Assembly (NCBI RefSeq): GCF_022763305.1
Contig: NZ_JALEGT010000100.1
Coordinates: 1 to 64,000 of the forward strand
Direction: 5' to 3'
Length of the DNA stretch: 64,000 nucleotides
Source: Marivita sp.
Lineage (GTDB): Bacteria > Pseudomonadota > Alphaproteobacteria > Rhodobacterales > Rhodobacteraceae
Under the pieces are notes generated by a model, which saw only the letters and a program-made list of their open reading frames with translations, did no database searches and was not told the origin of the DNA. The position numbers and the translations under genes were made by a program. Below, in pieces: positions 17,448-27,339 of this stretch; positions within the stretch are counted from its first letter, which is position 1; each line of letters begins with the position of its first letter.

Positions 17448-18017
17448 TTATTGAGCCGGCAAAAGCACGCGGTCGATCACGTGAATGACCCCGTTCGACT
17501 GCCGCACATCGGCAATCGTGACGGTGGCGTCGCGACCGTTTTCATCCGTGAGTGTGATCTTCGATCCGTTCATCTTGGCCTGCAGGGTGCATCCGCCCAC
17601 GGTCTGTACGGGGTGGGTGCCGCCGTCATCGGCGATCATGCCCGCGATGGCATCGGACATGGCATTGGCCGCCACCACGTGGCAGGTCAGGATCTGAGTC
17701 AGCTGCGCCTTGGCTTCGGGCTGCAGCAGGGCATTGAGCGACTCGTCCGAAATCCGGTCAAAGGCCGCGTTGGTCGGCGCAAACACGGTAAACGGACCCT
17801 CGCTCATGAGAGTATCGACAAGGCCAGCCGCCTTGACGGCTGCGACAAGCGTGGTGTGATCGGCGGAGTTCACGGCGTTTTCCACGATGGTCTTGTCCGG
17901 GAACATGGCAGCGCCCCCCACCATCGGATTGTCAGTGCCGGCATGGCTTTCGGCCTGAGCAGCGCCGCTGAGGGTGGCTGCGGCCAGTGCGGCGGTGATG
18001 AACATTCTCGGTGTCAT
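17448..18017 (-). CDS. secreted fasciclin (FAS1) domain protein
   Basis: This 189-residue protein has a Sec signal peptide (residues 1-22, ending AQA) and one FAS1 domain (about 45-187) with the H1 motif GPFTVFAPTNAAFDRI, the central LTQILTCHVV and the C-terminal NGVIHVIDRVLLP. The domain usually mediates adhesion or protein contacts outside the membrane. AAAGGAGGACGAC precedes the ATG. It sits directly downstream of the ECF sigma/anti-sigma pair, the arrangement seen for SigK/RskA and the FAS1 antigens Mpt70/Mpt83 in mycobacteria, so it is probably a target of that sigma factor. Confidence 0.93.
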   Translation of the reverse strand: MTPRMFITAALAAATLSGAAQAESHAGTDNPMVGGAAMFPDKTIVENAVNSADHTTLVAAVKAAGLVDTLMSEGPFTVFAPTNAAFDRISDESLNALLQPEAKAQLTQILTCHVVAANAMSDAIAGMIADDGGTHPVQTVGGCTLQAKMNGSKITLTDENGRDATVTIADVRQSNGVIHVIDRVLLPAQ

Positions 18018-18114
18018 GTCGTCCTCCTTTGCATCCCGCCGGTGTGTCCGGCGAGTTGCTCACAGACACGAGCGTCCGGCAGGACTTGTTTCGGACGATC
18101 AGATCACAAGTCGA

Positions 18115-18816
18115 TCACGAAGACGTGAGCGGTCCCGCAGCTCGGACCGCACCGGTCGGAGCACCCGTCGGAGACCCTCCCGGCGGTTCATCCGAAATGG
18201 CGAGAAGCGCGCCCGGCAACAGGGCAACCACCTCTTGCGGCACGTCGATCAGAGTGCTCCCATCCGCATCCAGCAGTCCGAGCGACACCGGCGCTGCATC
18301 GCCTGCAATCAGCCAGAGTTCGAACACCCGACCTTCGGGCGGCTCACCGGCGCTGCGCAAAACCTGCACGGCACCGCGCGCAGTATCGACATTGGCCCGG
18401 ATCACGAGACCCGCGCCCTCCGGCGTCGGCGCCAGCTCGGCCACGAGATCGGCCTGCAAAAGCTCTTCTTCGCGTAAGAGGATGCCTGTGCTGACCATCA
18501 GCCACAGGACCAGAGCCGCCGCCGCCCCGCCAAGCCCGTAGGGCCAGAGCTGTTGCCAGAACGAGGTCCGATCGGGCTTGAAGAGGACGGTCTTCAGCCG
18601 CCGCGCCACTTGTGGCGAGGGCGTCACGTCCTCGACCTCGTCCATGATGGCGTCAGCGATATGTGTATCCCAGGCCAGAACCTCGGCGCGCAGATCGGGA
18701 TTGGTGGCCATGCGCGCTTCGAAGGTGGCCCGTTCCTCGTCGGTCAGCAGCCCAAGCGCGTATTCCGCCGCCAGCACGCGGTCATTTTCCTCTTCGGGTG
18801 TGTGTATGTCGCTCAT
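18115..18816 (-). CDS. anti-sigma factor, RskA-like (membrane-anchored)
   Basis: This 233-residue protein has a cytoplasmic N-terminal anti-sigma domain (about 5-80: RVLAAEYALGLLTDEERATFEARM, the zinc-free RskA/ZAS-like pattern), one membrane span near 93-113 (GLGGAAAALVLWLMVSTGI), and a periplasmic RskA domain (about 120-220) with GRVFELWLIAGDAAPVSLG and DVPQEV. Such proteins hold an ECF sigma until the periplasmic part senses a signal. Its ATG overlaps the sigma stop codon (ATGA), so the two are translationally coupled. Confidence 0.88.
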   Translation of the reverse strand: MSDIHTPEEENDRVLAAEYALGLLTDEERATFEARMATNPDLRAEVLAWDTHIADAIMDEVEDVTPSPQVARRLKTVLFKPDRTSFWQQLWPYGLGGAAAALVLWLMVSTGILLREEELLQADLVAELAPTPEGAGLVIRANVDTARGAVQVLRSAGEPPEGRVFELWLIAGDAAPVSLGLLDADGSTLIDVPQEVVALLPGALLAISDEPPGGSPTGAPTGAVRAAGPLTSS

Positions 18817-19355
18817 CGGCTCAGACACTCCCTCAGGGCCAAGAGACTGCGGCGCAGCCATGTGCGGATGGTGTTCAGGTTGACGCCGGTCGCCTCGGAC
18901 AGGTCGGCATAGCTGTAACCTTCAAGATAGGCCCGCCGCACCAGATGCGCCCGCGCGCGGGGCAGTTCGTCAAGACAGGCCTGGATCTGCCGCGCTTCGG
19001 ACGCCGCAACGGCGCTTGCCTCGGGTCCCGGCGCGCTGTCCGGCAGGAGGTCGGCGGTTTCGATGGGGACCGGTGGCAGTTTCAGGGCACGCTTGCGATC
19101 CACCGCGCGGTTGCGGGTGATCGTGATCAGCCAGGTCATCGGAGAATACCCGTTGACCTTGTAGCTGTCGGCCTTGTTCCACACCGTCACGAACACGTCC
19201 TGCAACACCTCCTCGGCTTCAACGCGGTCGTTCAACACACGCAGACAGACGCCAAAGAGTTTCGCGGAGGTCCTTTCATACAGCTTGTCGAACGCGGCAC
19301 GGTCGCCCATCGCCACGCGGGCAATGAGGTTTTCCACCTCTTCTTGCGGCGTCAT
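18813..19355 (-). CDS. ECF-family RNA polymerase sigma factor (SigK-like context)
   Basis: The 180-residue protein contains sigma region 2 (about 18-85: [49 protein letters not shown]) and region 4 (about 125-178: [32 protein letters not shown]). Region 2 bears the core-binding and -10 residues. It is co-encoded with an RskA-like anti-sigma and followed by FAS1 and MsrB genes, suggesting an envelope oxidative or redox stress response. It is divergent from cobS with a 91-bp gap; I could not define its own promoter motif with confidence. Confidence 0.93.
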   Translation of the reverse strand: MTPQEEVENLIARVAMGDRAAFDKLYERTSAKLFGVCLRVLNDRVEAEEVLQDVFVTVWNKADSYKVNGYSPMTWLITITRNRAVDRKRALKLPPVPIETADLLPDSAPGPEASAVAASEARQIQACLDELPRARAHLVRRAYLEGYSYADLSEATGVNLNTIRTWLRRSLLALRECLSR

Positions 19356-19446
19356 CAGCGAATTCCCATGCCCTTTCCCTTGCTCCTCCCGCCATTATGT
19401 TGCACCACACACTCGCAAAACCCCAGCTGAGAAGGATGTCCGCAAC

Positions 19447-20433
19447 ATGGCCGACGGGACGATCGACATCAACGCCAAACCGACAGAAGAAATTTCCGTA
19501 CGCGAGGTGTTTGGCATTGATACGGACATGCTGGTCCACGGCTTTCCGGAACGCACCGACCGCGTGCCGGATATCGACAGCACCTACAAGTTCGATCCGG
19601 ACACGACGCTGGCCATCCTTGCAGGCTTTCGCAACAACCGCCGCGTGATGATCCAAGGCTATCACGGCACCGGGAAATCCACCCATATCGAACAGGTCGC
19701 CGCGCGGCTCAACTGGCCCTGCGTGCGCGTCAACCTCGACAGCCATATCAGCCGGATCGACCTGATCGGCAAGGACGCGATCAAGCTGGTGGACGGCAAG
19801 CAGGTCACGCAGTTTCAGGAAGGCATCCTGCCCTGGGCGCTGCGCAATCCCACAGCCATCGTTTTCGACGAATACGACGCAGGCCGGGCCGACGTGATGT
19901 TCGTGATCCAGCGCGTTCTGGAAACCGACGGCAAGCTGACGCTGCTCGACCAGAACCAGGTGATCACGCCGCACAAGTATTTCCGCATTTTCGCCACGGC
20001 CAACACAGTGGGTCTGGGCGACACGACGGGTCTGTATCACGGCACCCAGCAGATCAACCAGGGTCAGATGGACCGCTGGTCGCTGGTGGCGACGCTCAAC
20101 TACCTGTCGATCGACGCCGAAACCTCGATCGTGCTGTCGAAGGCGCCGCATTACAACACCGAGAAGGGCCGCAAGATCGTGCGCCAGATGGTGACGGTGG
20201 CCGACCTGTCGCGCACCGCGTTCATGTCGGGCGATCTGTCCACCGTGATGAGCCCGCGGACCGTGATCGCCTGGGCGCAGAACGCCGAGATCTTCCGCGA
20301 TGTGGGCTATGCGTTCCGCCTGTCCTTCCTCAACAAATGCGACGAGCTGGAGCGCCAGACCGTGGCCGAGTTCTACCAGCGCTGCTTTGACGAAGAGCTG
20401 CCGGAAAGTGCTGCTTCGCTGAGCGTCGGGTGA
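19447..20433 (+). CDS. cobS: aerobic cobaltochelatase subunit CobS
   Basis: CobS is the AAA+ ATPase partner of CobT and CobN that inserts cobalt into hydrogenobyrinic acid a,c-diamide in aerobic B12 synthesis. The 328-residue protein has Walker [10 protein letters not shown] (about 77-85), Walker [11 protein letters not shown], sensor-type [11 protein letters not shown] and the C-terminal helical lid. Length is normal (about 330). The ATG at 19447 precedes the conserved [11 protein letters not shown] start. cobT lies 187 bp downstream. Confidence 0.97.
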   Translation: MADGTIDINAKPTEEISVREVFGIDTDMLVHGFPERTDRVPDIDSTYKFDPDTTLAILAGFRNNRRVMIQGYHGTGKSTHIEQVAARLNWPCVRVNLDSHISRIDLIGKDAIKLVDGKQVTQFQEGILPWALRNPTAIVFDEYDAGRADVMFVIQRVLETDGKLTLLDQNQVITPHKYFRIFATANTVGLGDTTGLYHGTQQINQGQMDRWSLVATLNYLSIDAETSIVLSKAPHYNTEKGRKIVRQMVTVADLSRTAFMSGDLSTVMSPRTVIAWAQNAEIFRDVGYAFRLSFLNKCDELERQTVAEFYQRCFDEELPESAASLSVG

Positions 20434-20624
20434 TGGCTCTCGGGTCGGCTATGCCGATCCGTCAGGCTGCGGGTGCCACCCGGCGGCCATCGGGCTTGTA
20501 CCGATGTCGTACGCTGGTCGGCACCTCGAACTCTTTGACGCCCGAAGAAGCCGGCAAACCGCGTTGTGCCTCCGACCCGTTGGCATTGCGCGCGACTGAA
20601 CTGCGTGGAAAGGTCAGGTCATGA
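20433..20624 (+). CDS. possible 63-residue ORF bridging cobS and cobT (doubtful)
   Basis: An ATG overlaps the cobS stop (TGATG at 20431-20435), and the frame ends at a TGA that overlaps the cobT ATG (ATGA at 20621-20624), so it is perfectly placed for translational coupling at both ends. The product is basic, cysteine-containing, and similar to nothing I recognise. Third-position G+C looks lower than in flanking genes. It could be a leader-like peptide or chance. Confidence 0.25.
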   Translation: MALGSAMPIRQAAGATRRPSGLYRCRTLVGTSNSLTPEEAGKPRCASDPLALRATELRGKVRS

Positions 20625-22498
20625 GCAAATCCAGTGACAACCCCGCCGATCCGTTCAAGAAAGCCCTGGCCGAGGCGACCAAGGTCATGGCGCGCGACCC
20701 AGATTTGACGGTCAGCTATTCGGTCGATCCGTCCGGCATTTCCGGCGATGCGATGCGTCTGCCGCAGATCAGCCGCCGCCTGACCCGCGACGAGGTGCTG
20801 CTGGCGCGCGGGACGGCGGATGCGATGGCGATGTATCGGCGCTATCACGACGCGGGCACCCATGCGCGTTATGCGCCGCAGGGCGATCTTGCCCGCGAGC
20901 TTTACGAGACAATGGAAACCGCCCGCTGCGAAGCGATGGGCGCCCGGGACATGCCGGGGACCGCCGGCAATATCGACGCCAAGATCGGTCACGAAGCGCT
21001 GCGTCGCGGCTATGATCAGATCAAGGAGGCGTCGGACGCCCCTCTGGCCGAGGCAGCGGGATATCTGGTGCGCCATCTGGCCACCGGACGCGACCTGCCC
21101 GCGGGGGCGCAGAATGTCATGGACCTCTGGCGCGGCTTCATCGAGAATCAGGCAGGTGGGACGCTTGAAAACCTGCAGGATGTTCTGAGCGATCAGGCGG
21201 CCTTTGCCCGCTTCACCCGTGCGGTGATCACCGATCTCGGCTATGGCGACCAACTGGGCGATGACCCGGACGAGCTTGACGAAGAGGCGCAGGATCAGGC
21301 CGAAGAGGGTGGCGAGGACGATCAGGAGCCCGACAGCACCGGTCAGGACGAGGACGAAAGCGAAGACGCCGAAGCCAATCCCGAATCGAGCCAGGAGGAA
21401 ACACAGGATCCCAGCCAGGCCCAGGTCTCAATGGACGAGATGGCCGATCAGGAGCTGAGTGACGAGGCCGAAATGCCCGAGGGCGAAGCGCCGCTGGAGC
21501 CGCCGCCCCCTGCCCCGATCTCCGAGGCAGACCCCGACTACAAGGTGTTCGACGCCACCCATGACGAGGAAATCCTTGCCGAAGAGCTGGCAGAACCGGT
21601 CGAGCTCGAACGGCTGCGCGCCTATCTGGATCAGCAGCTTGAACCGCTGAAAGGCGCGGTGAGCCGTCTGGCCAACAAGCTGCAGCGCCGTCTGCAGGCA
21701 CAGCAGAACCGGTCGTGGGAATTCGATCTGGAGGAAGGCATCCTCGATGCGGGCCGACTGGCGCGCGTGGTCGCCAACCCCACGACGCCGCTGTCCTTCA
21801 AGGTCGAGAAAGACACCGAGTTCCGCGACACGGTTGTGACGCTGCTTCTGGACAATTCCGGCTCCATGCGCGGGCGTCCGATCTCCATCGCGGCGATCTG
21901 TGCGGATGTTCTGGCCCGGACGCTGGAGCGCTGCTCGGTCAAGGTCGAGATCCTTGGCTTTACCACCCGTGCTTGGAAAGGCGGTCAGGCCCGTGAAAAG
22001 TGGCTGAACGAGGGGCGCGAACAGCAACCGGGTCGTCTGAACGACCTGCGCCACATCATCTACAAGAGCGCCGATGCGCCGTGGCGGCGGACGCGGTCGA
22101 ACCTTGGCCTGATGATGAAGGAAGGGCTGCTCAAGGAAAACATCGACGGTGAGGCGCTGGAATGGGCCCACCGGCGGATGCTGCACCGGCCCGAGGCGCG
22201 CAAGATCCTGATGGTGATTTCCGACGGCGCGCCGGTGGATGACAGCACCCTGTCGGTGAACCCGGCGAACTACCTCGAAAAGCACCTGCGCGACGTGATC
22301 GCCATGGTGGAGCGCCGCAAGCAGGTCGAACTGCTGGCCATCGGCATCGGCCATGACGTGACACGTTACTATGAACGCGCCGTCACGATCACCGATGTTG
22401 AGCAACTGGCCGGGGCGATGACCGAACAGCTTGCCTCGCTCTTCGACAGCGATCCAAGGGCCCGGGCGCGGCTCATGGGGATCAAGCGGGCCAGCTGA
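20621..22498 (+). CDS. cobT: aerobic cobaltochelatase subunit CobT
   Basis: CobT is the von Willebrand-type partner of CobS in cobalt insertion. The 625-residue protein has a helical N-terminal CobT domain (about 1-210), a very acidic Glu/Asp/Gln-rich linker (about 212-300), and a C-terminal VWA domain with the MIDAS motif [11 protein letters not shown] (about 408-418) and later [12 protein letters not shown]. Length is normal for the family. A perfect 9-bp hairpin lies eight bases after its stop. Confidence 0.97.
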   Translation: MSKSSDNPADPFKKALAEATKVMARDPDLTVSYSVDPSGISGDAMRLPQISRRLTRDEVLLARGTADAMAMYRRYHDAGTHARYAPQGDLARELYETMETARCEAMGARDMPGTAGNIDAKIGHEALRRGYDQIKEASDAPLAEAAGYLVRHLATGRDLPAGAQNVMDLWRGFIENQAGGTLENLQDVLSDQAAFARFTRAVITDLGYGDQLGDDPDELDEEAQDQAEEGGEDDQEPDSTGQDEDESEDAEANPESSQEETQDPSQAQVSMDEMADQELSDEAEMPEGEAPLEPPPPAPISEADPDYKVFDATHDEEILAEELAEPVELERLRAYLDQQLEPLKGAVSRLANKLQRRLQAQQNRSWEFDLEEGILDAGRLARVVANPTTPLSFKVEKDTEFRDTVVTLLLDNSGSMRGRPISIAAICADVLARTLERCSVKVEILGFTTRAWKGGQAREKWLNEGREQQPGRLNDLRHIIYKSADAPWRRTRSNLGLMMKEGLLKENIDGEALEWAHRRMLHRPEARKILMVISDGAPVDDSTLSVNPANYLEKHLRDVIAMVERRKQVELLAIGIGHDVTRYYERAVTITDVEQLAGAMTEQLASLFDSDPRARARLMGIKRAS

Positions 22499-22506
22499 TC
22501 CGTGTT

Positions 22507-22530
22507 TCGGACCGGTCAGTGCCGGTCCGA
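22507..22530 (+). repeat. stop-proximal hairpin after cobT
   Basis: Arms TCGGACCGG and CCGGTCCGA pair perfectly around a six-base loop, eight bases after the cobT stop. No T tract follows, so it is either an atypical terminator or a 3'-end protecting structure. Confidence 0.55.
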
Positions 22531-22651
22531 CCAAAGCGGCCTCGTATAGAAGAAGACAGAAGACGCAGACGGGTGTGATATTCCGTCTGACCGGACTTGC
22601 CTTGGGCCGCGTTTCCGGCTTGGCTGCCCGCAATCGAAGGAAGACCGTGCC

Positions 22652-24433
22652 ATGTTCCAAAGCTTTACCGAAACCGCCTCGCCCGAACAGGGCCCCCCGC
22701 GTCTTGCCGCGCTGCGCGCAGAGCTGGCCCGCGCAGGCCTGGATGGCTTCATCGTTCCCCGCGCGGATGCGCATCAAGGCGAATACGTGGCCGACAGGGA
22801 CAGCCGCCTTGCCTGGCTGACAGGGTTCACTGGGTCGGCGGGGTTCTGCGTGGCGCTGCAGGACAAGGCAGGTGTGTTCATCGACGGGCGCTACCGGGTG
22901 CAGGTCCGCGCACAGGTGGCGGATGTGTTCACACCGGTTCACTGGCCGGAAACATCCCTTGGCGACTGGTTGACAGAGAACGTGACTGCGGGCGGTGTCG
23001 TCGGGTTTGACCCCTGGCTGCACACGGTGGCACAGCTGCGCGAGCTGGAAACAAGCGCCAAAGGTGTGACCTTGCGGCGGGTGGGCAACCTCGTCGATCA
23101 CATCTGGGACGACCAGCCGCCACCGCCTGCCACGGCGGCCTTTGTTCAACCCGTCGAGCTGGCCGGTGAGGCGCATGCGGACAAGATCGCGCGGCTTGCC
23201 AAGACACTGGGTGATGCAAGCTGTGCGGTGCTGACCCTGCCCGACAGCATCTGTTGGCTGCTGAACATCCGCGGTGATGACGTGCCGCGCACCCCGTTTG
23301 TGCATGGGTTTGCCCTGCTGCATGGCTCGGGTCAGGTCACGTTCTTTGTCGATGCCGCCAAGCTGACGAATTTGGGCGATCACCTTGGGCCCACGGTTCA
23401 GGTGCAGCCGGTCGACCGCTTTCTTCCCGCGCTCGCAAAGCTTGACGGCACTGTCCAGATCGACCCCGCCAGCTGTCCGGTGATCGTGGCCGACACGCTT
23501 GGGGACGCGGGCATCTCGATGATCGAGGCGCAGGATCCCTGCGCTCTGCCCAAGGCCTGCAAATCCACAGCCGAACTTGAAGGCGCACGGGCCGCGCACC
23601 TGCGGGACGGGGCGGCGATGGCGCGGTTTCTGTGCTGGCTGGACGCGCAGGCGCCGGGCAGCCTGACGGAAATCGACGTGGTCACACAGCTCGAATCCGA
23701 ACGTGCCGCGACCAACGCGCTGCGCGACATCAGTTTCGACACGATCTGCGGCGCCGGTCCAAACGGGGCCATCGTGCATTATCGCGTGACGGAGCACACC
23801 AACCGCCGTGTCGAACCCGGCCTTCTGCTGGTGGACAGCGGCGGGCAATATGTGGACGGCACCACCGACATCACCCGCACCATCGCCATCGGAACTGTCG
23901 GCGCGGACGAACGGCGCGCGTTCACACTGGTTCTCAAGGGGATGATTGCCATCTCGAAACTGCGCTGGCCCAAGGGGCTGGCCGGGCGGGACATGGATGC
24001 CCTGGCCCGCGCGGCGCTTTGGGAACGGGGACTGGACTATGGGCACGGCACCGGCCATGGCGTCGGCTCTTATCTGAGCGTTCATGAAGGCCCGCAACGG
24101 CTGGCCCGGACCGGCACCGTGCCCTTCATGCCGGGCATGATCCTGTCGAACGAGCCGGGTTTCTACAAGGAGGGCGCCTTCGGGATCCGGATCGAGAACC
24201 TCATCGTGGTGGAAGAGGCGCCTGCCCTGCCCGGCCAGACCGTGCCCGAGATGTACCGTTTCGAGACCCTGACCTACGTGCCGATAGACACGCGGCTCAT
24301 TGACACGGAGCTGCTGACAGCCGCCGAACGCGACTGGCTCAACGCCTATCACGCCGAGGTTCTGGCGCGGATCGGGCCGCTGGTCGAGGGGTCCGTGTCA
24401 ACCTGGCTTGAACAGGCCTGCGCCCCCATCTGA
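22652..24433 (+). CDS. Xaa-Pro aminopeptidase (M24B, PepP-like)
   Basis: The 593-residue enzyme has two creatinase-type N-terminal domains (about 10-300) and a C-terminal pita-bread metallopeptidase domain. Metal ligands are visible: the Asp pair in LVDSGGQYVDGTTDITRT, His in GTGHGVGSYLSVHEGP, Glu in SNEPGFYKEG and Glu in FGIRIENL. The length matches the long three-domain APP1-type aminopeptidase P. It removes N-terminal residues ahead of proline, probably in the cytoplasm because no signal peptide is seen. GAAGGAAG precedes the ATG. Confidence 0.93.
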   Translation: MFQSFTETASPEQGPPRLAALRAELARAGLDGFIVPRADAHQGEYVADRDSRLAWLTGFTGSAGFCVALQDKAGVFIDGRYRVQVRAQVADVFTPVHWPETSLGDWLTENVTAGGVVGFDPWLHTVAQLRELETSAKGVTLRRVGNLVDHIWDDQPPPPATAAFVQPVELAGEAHADKIARLAKTLGDASCAVLTLPDSICWLLNIRGDDVPRTPFVHGFALLHGSGQVTFFVDAAKLTNLGDHLGPTVQVQPVDRFLPALAKLDGTVQIDPASCPVIVADTLGDAGISMIEAQDPCALPKACKSTAELEGARAAHLRDGAAMARFLCWLDAQAPGSLTEIDVVTQLESERAATNALRDISFDTICGAGPNGAIVHYRVTEHTNRRVEPGLLLVDSGGQYVDGTTDITRTIAIGTVGADERRAFTLVLKGMIAISKLRWPKGLAGRDMDALARAALWERGLDYGHGTGHGVGSYLSVHEGPQRLARTGTVPFMPGMILSNEPGFYKEGAFGIRIENLIVVEEAPALPGQTVPEMYRFETLTYVPIDTRLIDTELLTAAERDWLNAYHAEVLARIGPLVEGSVSTWLEQACAPI

Positions 24434-24494
24434 CCATAAACATTTACATTCCCCCGCTAACCCCGCTACATCGCTGTGAAAGAGGGGATGGACC

Positions 24495-24839
24495 ATGCAA
24501 AAACACGTGACAGTCAGACCTGCCGAAGGAACGTGGAGCGTACGCGCCGGCGGCGCCGTGATTGCGGAAAGCACCAACGCGCTGGAAGTCACCGAGGGAG
24601 ATATGCCTTTTGTCATCTATTTCCCCCGGTCCGACGTGGCGATGGCGTTCCTCGATGCCTCGGATTACAGCACGACCTGCCCGCACAAGGGCAACGCCCG
24701 CTATTTCGACATCGTGTCGAAAAGCAAGACCTACACGAATGCCGTGTGGTCCTATGAAGACCCAAAGGCCGACGTGGCCGAGATCAAGGATCACCTTGCC
24801 TTCTGGGTTCAGGATGGCGTGACGGTTGAACGGGTGTAA
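24495..24839 (+). CDS. DUF427 family protein
   Basis: This 114-residue soluble protein shows the DUF427 (PF04248) pattern: VRPAEGTWSVRAGGAVIAES, YFPRSDVAMAFLD, TTCPHKGNARYFDI and NAVWSYEDP, with a conserved CPHKG segment. The fold is a small beta-tent domain of unknown function. It is convergent with the clcA-like gene, with only nine bases between stop codons. Confidence 0.9.
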   Translation: MQKHVTVRPAEGTWSVRAGGAVIAESTNALEVTEGDMPFVIYFPRSDVAMAFLDASDYSTTCPHKGNARYFDIVSKSKTYTNAVWSYEDPKADVAEIKDHLAFWVQDGVTVERV

Positions 24840-24848
24840 CCCACCGCT

Positions 24849-26525
24849 TCAGCTGTGCTCTTCCTCTGCCGTCGCTGCCAGTGCACGGTTGTAGGCCTTG
24901 AGCGCATCGACATGGAAAAGCGCGCCCTGAAGAACGGGCGCGTCCTCCGGACCTTCCAGCTTGACCACCGGCAGAAACGCGACACCGGACTTATCGAAGA
25001 GCGGCAGCGCGGTTTCCAGCGTGGCCTGAGCCTGAACGAACAGACTCTGCTCGATCATCGTCAGGCAGGCCTCTTCGTCGGCGGCATTGCTGTCGGTGGG
25101 TTTGCGCATCACGCCCTGCACGCGAAACATCGCCAGAAGATAAGCCTGCGGCCCGGCGGCCAGATGCACGTTGCGCCGTTCTAGCTGCGTCAGGAAGAAC
25201 GACCGGTCCACCAGACGCGCCGACACGGCCGTCGACATGGAGACCGAGACCATCACGGCAAGCCCGGTCTGCCAGTCGCCGGTGAGCTCGAAAACGATCA
25301 GCGTGGTCGAGATCGGCGCGCCCAACACCGCAGCCGCCACCGCACCCATCCCGGCCAGTGCGTAGAGTGTGGCGGTGCCGGACTGCTCGGGGAACAGACC
25401 GGTGGCGATGAGGCCGAAGGCCAGGCCGGTCAGCGCACCCAGCATCAGGGAGGGCGAAAACACCCCGCCGCCCATGCGACCGCCCATGGTGATCGCCACG
25501 GCGACCACCTTGAGCATGGCGAAGACCACCGCCTCATGCCACAGGAGCGCACCTGTCAGGGCCCGCGATGTGGTCTCATAACCGACACCGATGATATGCG
25601 GGAACCAGATCGCCAGCGCGCCCAGCATCACGCCTGCCGCAGCAGGGCGCAGCAGATGCGGCAGGCCCATCCGGCGCTGCAGTTGCGTGCCCACATCATC
25701 CGCAAGAAAGACCGCGCGCATCATGGCGACGGCCACTAGCCCGCACACAAGACCGAGGATGAAAAAGGCCGGCAGTTCGAGGTAGAATTCGACCACCGTC
25801 GTGCCGGGCAGCTTGAACTCGGTCACATCCCCGAACACCAGCCGGTTGATCACCGTGCCCGCCGCACTGGCCACCACGATGGGCGCAAAGGCATGAACTG
25901 CGAAATGGCGCAGGATCACTTCCAGAGCGAAGAGGGCGCCGGCAATGGGCGCGTTGAAGCTGGCCGACACGGCGGCGGCCACGGCACAGCCCAGCAGGTC
26001 GCGTCCAGTGATTCCGTCGGCGCGGATCGTGTTGGACACCCAGGACGAGATCATCGCCGCAATATGCACGACCGGACCTTCACGGCCCGTACTGCCACCG
26101 GTCGAGAGCGTGATCCATGAACAGATGGCCGAGGCGATCCCCGCCTTCTTTTCCACCCTGCCATCGTTGAGCGCCGCACCCTCGATGACGTCAGCGACCG
26201 ACCGGACCCGACCGTCCGGCGTGAAGTAGTGGACGATCACGCCCACCACCAAACCACCAACCGTGGGAATCAGCAGCAGCATCCACCAAGGCAGGGTTTC
26301 GGCATAGCTGTGGATCGTGGTCACGCTGGGTGTGCCATAGACGGTCGTCTGCAACAGCGTGATGGCAAGGCGAAACCCGGTGGCCGCAAGTCCCGCCGCA
26401 ATCCCGATCAGCAGCGCGATCAGCCAGAACTGGAACTGCGACGGCCCCTTGTGCCGCAGCAAATCCCAACCGCGGGCGAACTGTCGGTTCATTGCCTGTA
26501 TTTGACCACGCAACGCGGGCGCCAT
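24849..26525 (-). CDS. ClC-family chloride channel/antiporter
   Basis: The protein (558 residues from the ATG at 26525) has about ten to twelve membrane helices and the ClC filter motifs GSTGREGPVVH (with the gating glutamate) and GMGAVAAAVLGAPISTTLI, plus GGRMGGGVFSPSL. The gating glutamate suggests a coupled H+/Cl- antiporter or gated channel. The C-terminal 110 residues look like a degenerate CBS-type region. AAAGGA sits before the ATG at 26525; another ATG at 26552 has no ribosome-binding site, so the shorter form is preferred. Confidence 0.92.
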   Translation of the reverse strand: MAPALRGQIQAMNRQFARGWDLLRHKGPSQFQFWLIALLIGIAAGLAATGFRLAITLLQTTVYGTPSVTTIHSYAETLPWWMLLLIPTVGGLVVGVIVHYFTPDGRVRSVADVIEGAALNDGRVEKKAGIASAICSWITLSTGGSTGREGPVVHIAAMISSWVSNTIRADGITGRDLLGCAVAAAVSASFNAPIAGALFALEVILRHFAVHAFAPIVVASAAGTVINRLVFGDVTEFKLPGTTVVEFYLELPAFFILGLVCGLVAVAMMRAVFLADDVGTQLQRRMGLPHLLRPAAAGVMLGALAIWFPHIIGVGYETTSRALTGALLWHEAVVFAMLKVVAVAITMGGRMGGGVFSPSLMLGALTGLAFGLIATGLFPEQSGTATLYALAGMGAVAAAVLGAPISTTLIVFELTGDWQTGLAVMVSVSMSTAVSARLVDRSFFLTQLERRNVHLAAGPQAYLLAMFRVQGVMRKPTDSNAADEEACLTMIEQSLFVQAQATLETALPLFDKSGVAFLPVVKLEGPEDAPVLQGALFHVDALKAYNRALAATAEEEHS

Positions 26526-26642
26526 GCCGTGCGGTCCTTTCGGGAGAGGCATACCATGCCAAAAATCTACTTATTCCGCAGGCTTATCCAATGCGCTTGG
26601 CGTGTCCACCCCCTCGCCGATCAATCTCTGTGACGGTCGGTG

Positions 26643-27242
26643 TCAGGACACACCCACAAGCTGGAACAGGCGTTGCTGGGCCTTTTGCGCGCGCTCGGCG
26701 ATCACCCTGTCGCGCAAGGGCCCCAAAGCGCCTGTGGCGCGACGGATCTGCAGGTCGCCCACCAGCAGGTCGATGTAGAGCCCGGTGATTTCGAAGGGAT
26801 CGCCCTTCAGCGCACCGCGTTTCACCAGTGTCTGAAACAGATCGGCGATCAGCGGAAACACCTTGTCCCGCCCCTCTTGCGCCAGCGCCTGTCCCAACCC
26901 ACCGCTGGCATCCGCAGCGGCCGCCCGGTTCAGCGCGATGGCCCGGTCGCCCAGAAGCATGCCCAGCAACACCGGGCCCAACTCGGCCAGCGCCGACTCG
27001 GGCGCATCACCCTTCCGGATTGCATCGCGCAAACGGCCGGCTACCTCTTCGGCATTGGTTTCGATCAACGCCCGGAAGAGACCAAGCTTGTCCCCGTACC
27101 AGCGATAGAGCGTTTCATTCGAAGCTTTCGACGCCTTGGCGATGGCCAGCATCGACATGTTCTGAAAGCCTTTTTCCGCCAGCAGCGCATAGGCCGCTGT
27201 CTCGATCTGGTCGCGTCGCTGCGCCTTGTTGTCATCCCGCAT
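26643..27242 (-). CDS. TetR/AcrR-family repressor
   Basis: The 199-residue protein has a TetR N-terminal helix-turn-helix (about 8-55: RDQIETAAYALLAEKGFQNMS, IAKASKASNETLYRWYGDK) and a helical C-terminal ligand domain of the AefR-like type. GAGAGG precedes the ATG at 27242. It is divergent from the DUF1772 gene, and a perfect 16-nt inverted repeat lies between them, the expected operator, so it probably represses itself and its neighbour. The ligand is unknown. Confidence 0.93.
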   Translation of the reverse strand: MRDDNKAQRRDQIETAAYALLAEKGFQNMSMLAIAKASKASNETLYRWYGDKLGLFRALIETNAEEVAGRLRDAIRKGDAPESALAELGPVLLGMLLGDRAIALNRAAAADASGGLGQALAQEGRDKVFPLIADLFQTLVKRGALKGDPFEITGLYIDLLVGDLQIRRATGALGPLRDRVIAERAQKAQQRLFQLVGVS

Positions 27243-27276
27243 GATGTGCCTCTCGAAGTCTCTGCTTGACGCATAA

Positions 27277-27322
27277 CCGTAATCATGTGTACGGATATGT
27301 AAAGGCGTACACATGATTACGG
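27277..27322. promoter_or_regulatory. perfect 16-nt inverted repeat operator between tetR-type and DUF1772 genes
   Basis: CCGTAATCATGTGTAC (27277-27292) and GTACACATGATTACGG (27307-27322) are exact reverse complements separated by 14 bases. The dyad spans the middle of the 97-bp divergent gap. Its length and symmetry are typical of TetR operators binding one or two dimers. Confidence 0.85.
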
Positions 27323-27339
27323 ATTTGAAGGAGACCCGA

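Noticed and set aside
18018-18114. ECF-type promoter (GAAAC with a CGTG-like -10) ahead of the fasciclin gene
   Set aside because: No matching motif was found ahead of the sigma gene, so the pattern cannot be supported by comparison.
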